Part shown: in pieces, positions 6,800 to 15,191 of the stretch | Layout: each line of letters begins with the position of its first letter | Numbering within the stretch: the stretch's first letter is position 1 | Assembly (NCBI GenBank): GCA_035541195.1 | Contig: DATKNU010000233.1 | Location: 1 to 31,687 of the forward strand | Direction of reading: 5' to 3' | From: Muellerivita sp035541195 | GTDB lineage: Bacteria; Oederibacteriota; Muellerivitia; Muellerivitales; Muellerivitaceae | DNA length: 31,687 bases | The notes under the pieces: generated by a model | The model's database searches: none | Told to the model about the DNA's origin: nothing | The model's input: the letters and a program-made list of their open reading frames with translations, nothing else | Position numbers and translations under genes: made by a program

Positions 6800-7728
6800 C
6801 GACTCCCGCCTTCCTCGAAGCGGCGTCCCGTGTGGTGGATGAAAACATCCTCCAAGGTGGGCAACCCCAGCGTCAGGGACAAGACTTGGCCCTCAAAGGC
6901 TTCCATGAGGGGGGCCACCAGGCGGTGCGCCTCCTTGGATTCCAGGCAAAGCAGGTCCTCGACCCGGACCAAGGCGACCCCCAGTTTTTTTTCGATCAAG
7001 GGGGCCAGTCCTTCGGGATCCTTCACCCTCAAGCGCATCACCTCGGCGCCCAAGCCCGACTTCAATTGCTCGGGGGATCCCAGGGCCACTTTTTCCCCCC
7101 GGCTCAGGATCAGCAGGCGGTCGCAGCGGTCGGCTTCCTCGAGGAAATGGGTGGTGACGAGCACCGTCATGCCGGCCTCCCGGCGCAAGGTTTCTAAGTG
7201 CGCCCAAAATTCCTTCCGGGCCGAAGGGTCCAGTCCCGTGGAAGGCTCGTCCAGCACCAAAAGCTCCGGATTATTCAAAAGCGCCTTGGCCAACTCGACC
7301 CGGCGCTGCAAGCCCCCCGAAAGGGATCCCACCTTATCTTTCGCCCGGTCCAAAAGCCCCAAGCGCGAAAGGTCGCGGCGGATGCGGGATTCCAGTTCCC
7401 GGCCGTGAAGGCCGTAAAGGTGGCCTTGGTGCCAGAGGTTCTCCTCCACCTTCAATTTTTTGTCGAGGGCGGGCCATTGGAAGACCACGCCCATTTTTTC
7501 CCGGATCCTCAGGCGGTCCCGGGAAAGGTCCAGGCCGAAAAGCCGAACTTGGCCCGGCTCGGTGGAAAAAAGGGTGGAAAGGATTTTAAAAGTGGTGGTC
7601 TTGCCCCCGCCGTTGGGGCCCAAAAAGCCGAAAATCTCGCCCCGCGCCACCGAGAAGGAAAGACCCTTCAAGGCCTGCCGGTCGCCGTAGCGGTAGCTTA
7701 AGTTTTCAACTTCAAGCAGCGCGGACAT
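6796..7728 (-). CDS. ABC transporter ATP-binding protein
   Basis: This 310-residue ATPase energises the permease encoded just downstream. It has Walker A GPNGGGKT (37-44; Gly replaces the usual Ala), signature SLSGGLQRR (135-143), Walker B LLVLDE (156-161), D-loop STGLD and the switch His in TTHFLEEAD (194). The C-terminal ~90 residues form the DUF4162-like extension found in many ABC-2 ATPases. ATG 7728 begins the domain exactly (SALLEVENLSYRYG); a TTG at 7743 would add five residues. It follows ctaB by 19 bp. The same ATPase-permease pair within SCO/ctaB operons occurs in other phyla, but its cargo is not established. Confidence 0.93.
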   Translation of the reverse strand: MSALLEVENLSYRYGDRQALKGLSFSVARGEIFGFLGPNGGGKTTTFKILSTLFSTEPGQVRLFGLDLSRDRLRIREKMGVVFQWPALDKKLKVEENLWHQGHLYGLHGRELESRIRRDLSRLGLLDRAKDKVGSLSGGLQRRVELAKALLNNPELLVLDEPSTGLDPSARKEFWAHLETLRREAGMTVLVTTHFLEEADRCDRLLILSRGEKVALGSPEQLKSGLGAEVMRLRVKDPEGLAPLIEKKLGVALVRVEDLLCLESKEAHRLVAPLMEAFEGQVLSLTLGLPTLEDVFIHHTGRRFEEGGSR

Positions 7729-7747
7729 GATCCCGCTTCCCAAAATC

Positions 7748-8608
7748 TTAGGTTCGATCCGCCACCATGACGATGAACAGGACCGTCAAATAAACCAAGG
7801 AGGACAAAAAAAGCCACCGGGCCGTGGAAAGGCTCTGGACGAGGGCCAACCGCACGCTGGCGCCCAGAAAAGCCAAACTTAACACAAGGGCGGTCCAAAA
7901 ATAAACCAAGCCCGCCATGTGGAAAAGCGCGGGCAAAAGGGCGACGGGGAGCAGCGCCGCGCTGTAGGCGGCGGCCATCCAGCCCGTGGTGCGGCCTTCT
8001 TTGTCCAACACGGACAACATCGGGAACCCGGCCTTCTCATAATCGTCCCGGTACATCCAACCGATGGCCAGGAAGTGGGGCATCTGCCAGAGGAATAAAA
8101 TGGCGAAAAGCACTCCCCCTTCCAAGCCGATATGGTCCCGCACCGCGGTCCATCCCATGAGGGGCGGCAGCGCCCCCGGCACGGCGCCCACCAAGGTGCA
8201 AAGCGAGGTGACTTTTTTCAGCGGGGTATAAACCGCCACATAACTCACCAAGGCCGCCAGTCCCAAGTAACCGGTCAGCTCATTGACCCGCCAAAAGAGC
8301 AGGGCCTCCCCCAGCGCCGAGAGCCCCAAGCCCCAAAAGAGCGCCTGCCAGGAACCCATGCGCCCCGCGGGCAGGGGCCGATGCCGGGTGCGGGTCATTT
8401 TAGAATCCTGTTCCACTTCCAGCCATTGGTTCAAGACCCCGCTTCCCGCCGCCACGCAGGTGGCGCCCAAAAGCGTGAAGAGCATCAGGGAATTTTCCAA
8501 GGGGCCCGAGCTTCCCAGGTAAAAGCCCGCCAAAGTGGTCAGAAGCGCCAAAAGGTTCAAGCGAAGTTTGATCAGGATGAGAAAATCGTTGCCCCAGCTT
8601 TTTTTCAC
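7748..8608 (-). CDS. ctaB: Protoheme IX farnesyltransferase (heme O synthase)
   Basis: The 286-residue membrane protein transfers a farnesyl group to heme b, giving heme O for heme-copper oxidases. The UbiA-family prenyl-diphosphate motif is clear: N60-x3-E64-x3-D68 followed by MTRTRHRPLPAGR. The second conserved region reads FLWQMPHFLAIGWMYRDDYEKAGFPML. YTPLKK marks a cytoplasmic loop, and about eight or nine membrane helices are visible. The GTG start at 8608 overlaps the ctaA stop (GTGA), so the genes are translationally coupled. An apparent longer ORF to 8920 lies inside ctaA and has no support. The pair ctaA-ctaB makes heme A. Confidence 0.95.
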   Translation of the reverse strand: MKKSWGNDFLILIKLRLNLLALLTTLAGFYLGSSGPLENSLMLFTLLGATCVAAGSGVLNQWLEVEQDSKMTRTRHRPLPAGRMGSWQALFWGLGLSALGEALLFWRVNELTGYLGLAALVSYVAVYTPLKKVTSLCTLVGAVPGALPPLMGWTAVRDHIGLEGGVLFAILFLWQMPHFLAIGWMYRDDYEKAGFPMLSVLDKEGRTTGWMAAAYSAALLPVALLPALFHMAGLVYFWTALVLSLAFLGASVRLALVQSLSTARWLFLSSLVYLTVLFIVMVADRT

Positions 8609-9537
8609 GAACCCGCTCCCGAAGGGGCGGGCTTGAAAAGCTGGAAACACTTGAGGGTGGTGGCCCAGGTGGAGGCCAAAAGCGCGGCCCCCGTGATGAC
8701 ATGCACCGAGGTGGGCACCACGGCCTTGGCCGTGACGATGATCATGACGCCCAAAAAAAGCTGGAGCCAAAGCAACAGCCCGGCGGTCAGCGCCGGCCCC
8801 GTGAGCGCCGTCTCCCCGGCCCCCGCGCGCGTGACCCGGTACAGGAGCAGCGAAACCAACAGCGTCACCACCAAGGCGCCCACCCGGTGGCAAAAATGGA
8901 TGAGGACCAGGGGCGACCATTCAGCCGGCAGGAAGGCCGGGGGAAAGTCCGGCATGGCCAAGCCCGCCCCGCTGTGGCGGGTGAGGGCGCCCAGGAGGAC
9001 CTGGACATAAATGGCCGCCACGGTGACGGCGGCGAAACGGGGCAAGGAGGGGTCCAAGGCCGCCAGGCGGCCCGGGCTTTCCTGAATCCAAGAGGGGGAT
9101 GTCACCACCGCCAAGGTCGTGACCAGGCAAAAAAAGATTTGGGCCAATCCCGCGTGGCAGACCGAGACGGGCGTGGGCAAATGGAACAAGACGGTCAAAC
9201 CGCCCAAAAGGGCTTGGAGCAAAATCGCCCCCATCGCCGACCAAGCCAAGACCTTCACCCAGCGGCGGGACTCGGTGCGTTGCACGGCCACCACCAGGAT
9301 CAGCGTCAGGATGGAGACGGTTCCCGCCACCAAACGGTGCCCATGCTCGAAAATCACCCCGCCGGTCATGCGGGGGAAAAGGGTACCGTAGGACAGGGGC
9401 CAATCGGGGACGGACAGGCTCGAGCCCGTGCTGGTGACCAGGGCCCCGGCCAGCAGCAGCAGGAAGGTCGCGCCCATCACCACCAGGGCGAAACGGTGGA
9501 GCCGGGGATGGAACAAGGCGGGGGCGGTGGGTTTCAT
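8605..9537 (-). CDS. ctaA: Heme A synthase (COX15/CtaA)
   Basis: The 310-residue protein has eight membrane helices in two similar halves and converts heme O to heme A. The conserved heme-ligand histidines are present: H65 and H67 with E64 in FEHGHRLVAG, H128 in VCHAG, H214 and H217 in LIHFCHRVGAL, and H279 in SVHVITGA. The extracellular Cys pair known from the Bacillus type is absent in the first loop (TSTGSSLSVPDWP), so this is the Cys-less type. The gene starts 7 bp after the lipoprotein gene and overlaps ctaB by four bases. With SCO and DUF420 it defines an aa3-type oxidase assembly operon. Confidence 0.95.
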   Translation of the reverse strand: MKPTAPALFHPRLHRFALVVMGATFLLLLAGALVTSTGSSLSVPDWPLSYGTLFPRMTGGVIFEHGHRLVAGTVSILTLILVVAVQRTESRRWVKVLAWSAMGAILLQALLGGLTVLFHLPTPVSVCHAGLAQIFFCLVTTLAVVTSPSWIQESPGRLAALDPSLPRFAAVTVAAIYVQVLLGALTRHSGAGLAMPDFPPAFLPAEWSPLVLIHFCHRVGALVVTLLVSLLLYRVTRAGAGETALTGPALTAGLLLWLQLFLGVMIIVTAKAVVPTSVHVITGAALLASTWATTLKCFQLFKPAPSGAGS

Positions 9538-9544
9538 GGAAGCC

Positions 9545-10291
9545 TCAAGGCGCGCCGAAGCTGAAGTTCAGCGAAGCCGACCCGCCGTCCTTGAGCGAAA
9601 CCTTCTGGGGCGCGGAAAAACCGTATTTTTCCTGCCAGGCCACCAGGGTGTAGTCCCCCGCGGGCAGGCCCGTGATCTGATAAGCCCCGTCCTTGCCGGT
9701 CACCCGGAAGAAGGGATGGGTGAAGACCCCGCCGTAGCAATTCATCCAGCTGTGGACGTCGCACTTGAACTTCACGGGCATTTCGGGCTGGGTGAAAACC
9801 TGCTCGGTCTTGTCGTTTTGGTTCTCCCCGACGTTAAACCCGTCGTTGGTCACGGCCACGGCGTGCACATTGTGCAGGGTGGGGTCTTGGTTGAAGATCT
9901 CCAGGGGTTGGTTGACTTGCACCCCGAAGACATGGGGCTGATAAAGGCAGGCGGTCTGGTTGAGCGTGACCGCCGTCGAAGGCGGCGCGTAAACCGCGGC
10001 CCCCTCCTTCACGTAAACCAGCACATTGGCCAGGCCGCCTTGGGGTCCCACCACCAGGCTTTCGTCATAAACGGGGTTGGGATGCTGGGCTTGGCAGGCG
10101 GGATCGGCGTCCATTGAAATCTTCGCCGCCTGGGGCACCGCGCCCTTGAAGGTCACCTTGCCCGAGATGACGCCCTTGCCCAAAACGCCGGTGGGGGGGG
10201 GCAATTGGGACGCCGGGCTCTTTTTACCGCAGCCCGCCCCCAAGAGCAACAAGCTCGTCAAGGTCACGGTCAAGGGCTTCTTCCAGTTCAT
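9545..10291 (-). CDS. Lipoprotein with cupredoxin-like and carboxypeptidase-regulatory-like domains
   Basis: The 248-residue protein is a lipoprotein: the signal ends LLLLGAGC with the lipidated Cys at 21. The middle has residues typical of blue-copper or CuA ligands: H140 and H143 (LHNVHAV), then C177, H180 and M183 in KCDVHSWMNC. The last ~60 residues (FRVTGKDGAYQITGLPAGDY and onward) look like a carboxypeptidase regulatory-like beta-sandwich. ATG 10291 has AAGGAG upstream. It is the first gene of the oxidase-assembly operon. Similar proteins occur near cytochrome oxidase genes elsewhere, so a copper-handling or electron-transfer role is reasonable but inferred. Whether it binds copper cannot be seen here. 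Confidence 0.8.
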   Translation of the reverse strand: MNWKKPLTVTLTSLLLLGAGCGKKSPASQLPPPTGVLGKGVISGKVTFKGAVPQAAKISMDADPACQAQHPNPVYDESLVVGPQGGLANVLVYVKEGAAVYAPPSTAVTLNQTACLYQPHVFGVQVNQPLEIFNQDPTLHNVHAVAVTNDGFNVGENQNDKTEQVFTQPEMPVKFKCDVHSWMNCYGGVFTHPFFRVTGKDGAYQITGLPAGDYTLVAWQEKYGFSAPQKVSLKDGGSASLNFSFGAP

Positions 10292-10396
10292 CCTCGTCTC
10301 CTTAGGGTTGGGGGTTTTCATCGCCGAAGGATTACTTTGCCTCAAAGGCCGCGCAAAACCAAGGCTTGAGTTTTAAAAAAGGGGGCGGCAATAAAA

Positions 10397-10424
10397 AAAC
10401 CCAAAGCCCGAAGGCTTTGGGTTT
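10397..10424 (-). terminator. Rho-independent terminator of the GH locus
   Basis: A perfect 12-bp stem (10397-10408 with 10413-10424) encloses a TTCG tetraloop on the minus strand. It is followed on that strand by TTTTTTTATT. It begins 22 bases after the stop of the GH8 gene, closing the leftward locus and insulating it from the oxidase-assembly operon. Confidence 0.9.
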
Positions 10425-10445
10425 GGGAAAAACCTCTATCTTCCA

Positions 10446-13400
10446 TCAACGCAGGACTAATATTTTCCCGATGGAACGGCCGTTGGGGGTGCTGATGACC
10501 ACATAGTAAAGGCCGTTGGCCAAGGGGATGCTGTCCTTGTCCACCAAGTTCAAGGAGAAGCTCTGGGCCCCGGCGTTCACCGGGCCCTCATTGATGTCCT
10601 GAACCATGCGGAAAGCCGTGGTGAAGATCTGCAGGTGCACCGGGCCCGTGGGCTGGCCGAAGGAAACGCTGACGGAAACCGGCCCATTACCCGTGGAGGG
10701 ATTGGGATAGGGGATGGGGTCGGTGACCGGCACGGAGACGATCGGGGTCTGTGTCGGCGTGGGCGTCAGCACCACCACCGTGATTCCGGAGGACTGGACC
10801 AGGGGTCCGCCGCCGGTGAAGCTGAAGCTGCTGGTGGTGGCCAGATAACCGGTGGCCGTCGGGTCAATGTTGGCCGTAAAGTCGATGTTGTAGATCCCCG
10901 GGCCCAAGGAGGGCCAGGTCAAGGTGGCGCCGCTGGCGCTGCCGCCCGCGGTGGAGGTGAAGCCCGTGAAATTCAAGCCCGTGGGCAGGCTGGCCCCATA
11001 GGACACGTTGGTGGCCGTGCTGGTGGTAATCGTCACTGGCTGGGAATAGGTGATGGAAGTTCCCGGCTCCAAGGATCCGGAGAACTGGGGCGATCCGAAG
11101 CTCACCCCCGGGACCGGCGTCGGGGTCACGGTGGGCGTCAAGGTATTGGTGGGCACGGGCGTCTGGGTCAGGGTCAGGGTGGGCGTCGGGGTGAAGGTGA
11201 TCAGGGGCGTGGGCGTAGTGGTCAAGGTGGCCGTGACGGTCGGCGTGGCCGAAGGCGTCAAGGTCTTGGTCAAGGTCGAGGTGACCGTGCTGGTGAAGGC
11301 CGGCGTGAAGGTCGTGGTGGGGGTGTTGGTCGCCGTCAAGGTCGCCGTGGGCGTGAAGGTGTTGGTCACCGTGAAGGTGAAGGTCGGCGTGAAGGAAAAT
11401 TGCGGCGTGAGCGTGATCGTCGGCGTATCCGAAACCGTCGGCGTCAAGGTCACCGTGGACGTGGGCGTGGGCGTATTGGTGGGCGGCGGCGTCAGGGTCA
11501 GGGTGGGCGTGAAAGTGGTCGTCGGCGTCGATGAAACCGTGGGGGTTAGGGTCACGGTGGCCGTCAGCGTGGGTGTCTTGGTGTTCGTGGGAGTGCCCGA
11601 GGCCGTCGGCGTGAAGGCCGGCGTCTGGGTCTTGGTGGCGGTCACGGTGAGCGTCTGGGTGGGCGTGCCTGTGGGCGTAGCCGTTAGAGCCAAAGTCTGG
11701 GTGGGTGTCTGGGTCTGGGTGGGCGTCACGGTTTTGGTGGTGGTCTGAGTTGGGGTTTGCGTCTGGGTCAAGGTCGGCGTAATGGTCTTGGTGAGCGTCG
11801 GCGTGATGGTGGGCGTGAGGGTTTTAGTCGGGGTAAGCGTCGGCGTATCGGTGGGCAAAATGGTCACGACGGGCGTGGAGGTCGGAAGCGGCGTGGGCGT
11901 CACCCAGCCGGTGCCGGCGATGCAAACCTGGCCCACGGAGAAACCATAGGTCGTCCCGGCCGCGGGAGCGACTTCTTGCCATTGAAGGCTCGTCACCTGG
12001 CTCATGGCCATGGAATAGGTGAAGGACTGCGTCGTGCCACCCGAAACCCCGGTGGCGGGGGCGTAACTGCTGGGAGCGATATTGGCGATGCCCGAGGCAA
12101 TGGACACATACTGCCAGGTATTGGCGGTATTGACGATGATGGGCGCGGTGTTCTTGTACTGGTTGGCGTTGCCGCCGGCGGGCACGTCGATCGCCGGGTT
12201 ATAGAAGGAAATCTGCAAGGTCACGGGCGCCTTGGTGGCCTGCACCCAGAAGCTGATGTTCGTCATGGAGTTCAGGTTTTGGTAGCCGGGCTTCAGTTCG
12301 GTCCCCAGGGCGTAACCGGCGTAAACGGTCTCGGGCTGGAGCTTGCCGGCGTAATAAACCACCGTGCTGCCGCCGTTGATGGCGCAATAACCCGTGACGG
12401 CGTCGGCGTAAGGCATGCTGTTGGGGCCGTTGGCCTGCAGGATGTAATTGGTGTTGGAAACGCCCACCAAGACCGGCGTGGTGATGGGGGTGTTGCTCAC
12501 ACTGGCGTATTCATAAGAGAACCAGAAACCGTTGGTGTGGTTTTCCTCGGTGCCGTCCACGTCGTCCGAGACCATGTAGCAAGGCAGGGGCGTGGGCGAA
12601 GGCGTGGGCGTGCAGGTCAGGCTGCCGCAGGGCGGCGTGCCGCAAACGATGTTGGGGAAGTTCCCCGTGGTGATGAGCTCGCAAAGCATGCAGAGGGTGT
12701 CTTGGAAATACTGGAAATTTTCCGCGCCCCCGTTGCAACCCGGCGAGCCGTAACGGGCGATCAGCTGGTTATAGGCGGAAGTGGCGTTGGCCTGGTTGGT
12801 GATCATGGCGGCCACGGCCAAGGGACCGATCTGGAGCGAATCGCAGAAAGACCCGCCGGGCGAACCGCCGGGAACCGACCAAGTATCGCCGACTTCGCCG
12901 TTGAAGCCGGCGCCGCCATTGACCGCGTTCATCACATTGGTGGCGAAGGTGCCGGCGAAACTCACCGCGCCCGCCGAGCCGTTCCAAAGATAGTCAAGTC
13001 CGATGCGCATCGGGTAGCGGGAGGCGTCATACCCCATGGTGGAAACGTTGTTGGTAAAGCCGGCGGTGGCCGTGTCCGGGAAGAAACCTTGCTTGTCGTT
13101 GGAATTGTTGTAGAGCCCGGTGAAGTAGGTGTTGTAGGCCCAATTGGTCACGTTGCCCCAAGCGCGGCCGAAAGTGTCGCTGGAAGCCCAGCAGTTGTAC
13201 CAGGCCGGGGTCATGTAGCTGGTGTAATAGGGGGTGGCGAAGGCGTCGCCCGAGTTGACCACCGAACCGCCCTTGGTTTCCTGGGTCCAGATGGCGGTGA
13301 CCATGTCCTCGTAAGTCTGGGCGTAGGTGCGGCTCACGGAAGTCTGCTGGCTGTTGGTCAAGGCCACCGCGGGGGCCGAAGGCCAAATCTTGCTGGCGAT

Positions 13401-13910
13401 GAGGAAGGCCATGGCCATGTCCTCGTCGGCGTCGGTAGCGCCGTTGGCCCCGATGATGTTGCCGCTGGAGTTCAGCTGCCAGTCCATCACCATGTTGTTG
13501 CTGGAGTCGGGCATCCACTGGTAAGCGTATTTATAGAGGCCGTCGAAGAGGGTCTTGTCGTCCATCATGACCGCGATGAGCATGCCGTAGCCGATGCCCT
13601 CCGACACCGTGTCGTTGCCGTTGGTGTTGCGGTAGACGCGCAAGCAGCTGGAGCAAGTCGGGAACCCGCTGCGGGTGACGCCCGAACTGATGACCGCGTG
13701 GGAATACCAATCCCGGTAAGTGGTGGAAACCCCGTTGCTGGCGGTGGTGCTGGGAAGTCCCGTGGCCATGTAACCATGGGCATAGGTCGTGTTATGAGGG
13801 AAGGTATAGCTGCCGGCGCCCGAATTGACGTTTTGGGCCTGGCCCAGGGAGGCGATGAGGACGAAGGCCAAAAAAGCGGCCAAGTTGAATTTGGATTTAA
13901 AAGTCTTCAA
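10446..13910 (-). CDS. Secreted GH8 glycoside hydrolase with CBM-like, DUF11-like and sorting domains
   Basis: This 1154-residue protein has a signal peptide (1-25) and then a GH8 domain (about 35-420), the family of endoglucanases, lichenases and xylanases. E104 in TVSEGIGYGM is the expected general acid. ATDADEDMAMAFL (158-170) is the second signature, and D295 in YDASRYP is the likely base. Residues 446-668 form a beta-rich module that resembles CBM11-type domains (SDDVDGTEENHTNGFWF). A Thr/Pro linker (670-935) leads to a DUF11-like domain (936-1048). The C-terminus (about 1065-1154) is the shared YPNP...FTTAFR-V...PLANGLYYV domain ending KILVLR. The start is TTG 13910 with a weak ribosome site. 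It is the last gene of the locus. Confidence 0.9.
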   Translation of the reverse strand: MKTFKSKFNLAAFLAFVLIASLGQAQNVNSGAGSYTFPHNTTYAHGYMATGLPSTTASNGVSTTYRDWYSHAVISSGVTRSGFPTCSSCLRVYRNTNGNDTVSEGIGYGMLIAVMMDDKTLFDGLYKYAYQWMPDSSNNMVMDWQLNSSGNIIGANGATDADEDMAMAFLIASKIWPSAPAVALTNSQQTSVSRTYAQTYEDMVTAIWTQETKGGSVVNSGDAFATPYYTSYMTPAWYNCWASSDTFGRAWGNVTNWAYNTYFTGLYNNSNDKQGFFPDTATAGFTNNVSTMGYDASRYPMRIGLDYLWNGSAGAVSFAGTFATNVMNAVNGGAGFNGEVGDTWSVPGGSPGGSFCDSLQIGPLAVAAMITNQANATSAYNQLIARYGSPGCNGGAENFQYFQDTLCMLCELITTGNFPNIVCGTPPCGSLTCTPTPSPTPLPCYMVSDDVDGTEENHTNGFWFSYEYASVSNTPITTPVLVGVSNTNYILQANGPNSMPYADAVTGYCAINGGSTVVYYAGKLQPETVYAGYALGTELKPGYQNLNSMTNISFWVQATKAPVTLQISFYNPAIDVPAGGNANQYKNTAPIIVNTANTWQYVSIASGIANIAPSSYAPATGVSGGTTQSFTYSMAMSQVTSLQWQEVAPAAGTTYGFSVGQVCIAGTGWVTPTPLPTSTPVVTILPTDTPTLTPTKTLTPTITPTLTKTITPTLTQTQTPTQTTTKTVTPTQTQTPTQTLALTATPTGTPTQTLTVTATKTQTPAFTPTASGTPTNTKTPTLTATVTLTPTVSSTPTTTFTPTLTLTPPPTNTPTPTSTVTLTPTVSDTPTITLTPQFSFTPTFTFTVTNTFTPTATLTATNTPTTTFTPAFTSTVTSTLTKTLTPSATPTVTATLTTTPTPLITFTPTPTLTLTQTPVPTNTLTPTVTPTPVPGVSFGSPQFSGSLEPGTSITYSQPVTITTSTATNVSYGASLPTGLNFTGFTSTAGGSASGATLTWPSLGPGIYNIDFTANIDPTATGYLATTSSFSFTGGGPLVQSSGITVVVLTPTPTQTPIVSVPVTDPIPYPNPSTGNGPVSVSVSFGQPTGPVHLQIFTTAFRMVQDINEGPVNAGAQSFSLNLVDKDSIPLANGLYYVVISTPNGRSIGKILVLR
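11106..11903 (-). repeat. Thr/Pro linker repeat in the GH8 gene
   Basis: About 266 codons of imperfect tandem repeat encode mainly Thr and Pro with interspersed Val, Leu, Ser and Ala (TPTLTPT-like units). On the plus strand it reads as GTGGGCGTC-type units. The spacing is irregular, so it is not a CRISPR array. Confidence 0.9.
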
Positions 13911-13971
13911 ACGATTTTATCCGTGTCTAAAAAGGTGATGAGCGCAACAGACTATCGACACACCCCCGGCT

Positions 13972-13998
13972 TTGTAAAGCGCGAACTTTGCAAGTATA
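13972..13998 (-). promoter_or_regulatory. Candidate promoter -10 and operator of the GH8 gene
   Basis: On the minus strand a TATACT -10 box (13993-13998) touches an inverted repeat: TTG(C/T)AAAG arms at 13972-13979 and 13986-13993 around six bases, with one mismatch. An operator covering the start site is the classical position for a LacI-type repressor, and such a gene lies next door. The -35 box is poor. The rest of the 193-bp gap is AT-richer than its flanks and holds nothing else clear. Confidence 0.4.
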
Positions 13999-14103
13999 CC
14001 GCAGGCTTTCATTTGCGCCAGGGTTGAGGCGAAAAATGTTATTAAATTTAAGGGATTCTTGGGGCCCGTCCGAAAGGCTTGGTTTTTCGTTAAAAATTTG
14101 ATT

Positions 14104-15132
14104 TCAAGCGGATTCCCGAATGATGAGTTCGGGCTGGATAATGATGTTCTTATCCTCTTTTAACTTGCCGTCAATGGCCTCAATGGCGGTCTCGAAGGCG
14201 CTCACGCCCATCTGCAGGATCGGCTGGCGCACGGTGGTCAAGGCGGGCTTGAGCAGGCTGGACGCCAACATGTCGTCATAGCCCACCAGGGCTAGGTCCT
14301 CGGGCACCTTCAATCCCCGCGCCTGGGCCTCGGCCAAGACCCCCATGGCCACGATGTCGCCCGCCGCGCAAAAAACCGCGTCCAAGCGGGGGTCCTTTTC
14401 CAAAAGCACCCGAAGGCCCAATCGGCCCTGTTCGAACAAATAATCCCCGTAGGACACCACCCGGCTTTCGTCGAACTTGATGCCATGGGTTTCCAGGGCC
14501 TCGCGATAACCCTGGAGCCTCTCCATCGCGGAAGGCACGAGGTCCACGCCCGGGGGCGGTTGGGTGATCCCGTTGATGAGGCCGATGCGCTTGCGCCCTT
14601 GCCGCAGCAGGTACTCGGTGGCCAGGAACCCGCCCCGAACGTTGTCCACCCGGATGCTGTGGCTGCCCGGAAGGGTGTTCTCCAAAAGCACCAGGGGGAT
14701 TTTGCGTTCGGCGTACTCGGCCACGATTTTTTCGCTCGGCCGGATGGTCACCAACACCACCGCGTCGGCCGTGCGCCCGTAGAGGATCTGCTGGAGCAAC
14801 TCTTCCTTCACTTCGGTTTGGTGTTGGGTCGAATAGGGATGGATGCCGTGCACGTAGCGGCCCATTTGGAAGGCCCGTTGCTCGAAAGCGTCCATGACGG
14901 TGGCGATGAAGGGCGCCGCGAAGCGGGCGGACACGAAGGCGATGACGTCGCTTTTTCCCCGGGCCAGCTTGCGCGCCGAGGGGTTGGGGTAATAATGCAT
15001 CTCCTTGATGACCTTCAGGACCTTGTCACGGGTCTTTTCCGTGATGCGGTGGTCTTGGTTGATCACCATGGAGACGGTGGCCTTGGTCACCCCGGCGCGC
15101 TCGGCGATATCTTGGATGGTCACGTTCTTCAT
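14104..15132 (-). CDS. LacI family transcriptional regulator
   Basis: The 342-residue protein has the standard LacI layout. The N-terminal helix-turn-helix is TIQDIAERAGVTKATVSMVI, followed by the hinge helix NPSARKLARGK. A periplasmic-binding-like effector domain follows, with DNVRGGFLATEYLL, GRKRIGLING and DLALVGYDDM as landmarks, and ends with the dimer segment TTVRQPILQMG. These regulators normally bind a sugar and release or bind operator DNA. The gene lies inside the hydrolase locus between the propeller gene and GH8, so local control of the locus is likely. ATG 15132 is supported by the exact start of the helix-turn-helix and by a promoter placed for a leaderless transcript. Confidence 0.93.
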   Translation of the reverse strand: MKNVTIQDIAERAGVTKATVSMVINQDHRITEKTRDKVLKVIKEMHYYPNPSARKLARGKSDVIAFVSARFAAPFIATVMDAFEQRAFQMGRYVHGIHPYSTQHQTEVKEELLQQILYGRTADAVVLVTIRPSEKIVAEYAERKIPLVLLENTLPGSHSIRVDNVRGGFLATEYLLRQGRKRIGLINGITQPPPGVDLVPSAMERLQGYREALETHGIKFDESRVVSYGDYLFEQGRLGLRVLLEKDPRLDAVFCAAGDIVAMGVLAEAQARGLKVPEDLALVGYDDMLASSLLKPALTTVRQPILQMGVSAFETAIEAIDGKLKEDKNIIIQPELIIRESA

Positions 15133-15138
15133 GGCCCC

Positions 15139-15167
15139 ACTATAGCGCCCCCGGGAAAGGCCCACAA
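15139..15167 (-). promoter_or_regulatory. Promoter of the lacI-family gene, likely leaderless
   Basis: On the minus strand TTGTGG (15162-15167), a 17-bp spacer and TATAGT (15139-15144) form a good sigma70-like promoter. The -10 ends only six bases before the ATG, so the transcript would begin at or near the A of the start codon. Confidence 0.6.
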
Positions 15168-15191
15168 GCTCGCCCGTTCGAGGGCCCTTTC

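Noticed and set aside
6056..6848. N-terminal extension of the SCO protein to 6848
   Set aside because: The extension lies inside the permease gene; TTG 6044 has a ribosome site and starts the membrane anchor.
10635..11748. Plus-strand Val/Gly- and Gly/Arg-rich frames over the Thr/Pro linker
   Set aside because: These are the reverse reading of the linker repeat, not proteins; the same pattern appears over all five linkers.
11106..11903. Possible CRISPR array or satellite repeat
   Set aside because: Units are short, irregular and in frame with the protein; there are no unique spacers and no cas genes.
11757..14027. A 756-residue open frame on the plus strand across the last GH8 gene
   Set aside because: It is exactly antisense to a clear GH8 enzyme, has GC-driven composition (Gly, Arg, Val, His) and no recognisable domain.
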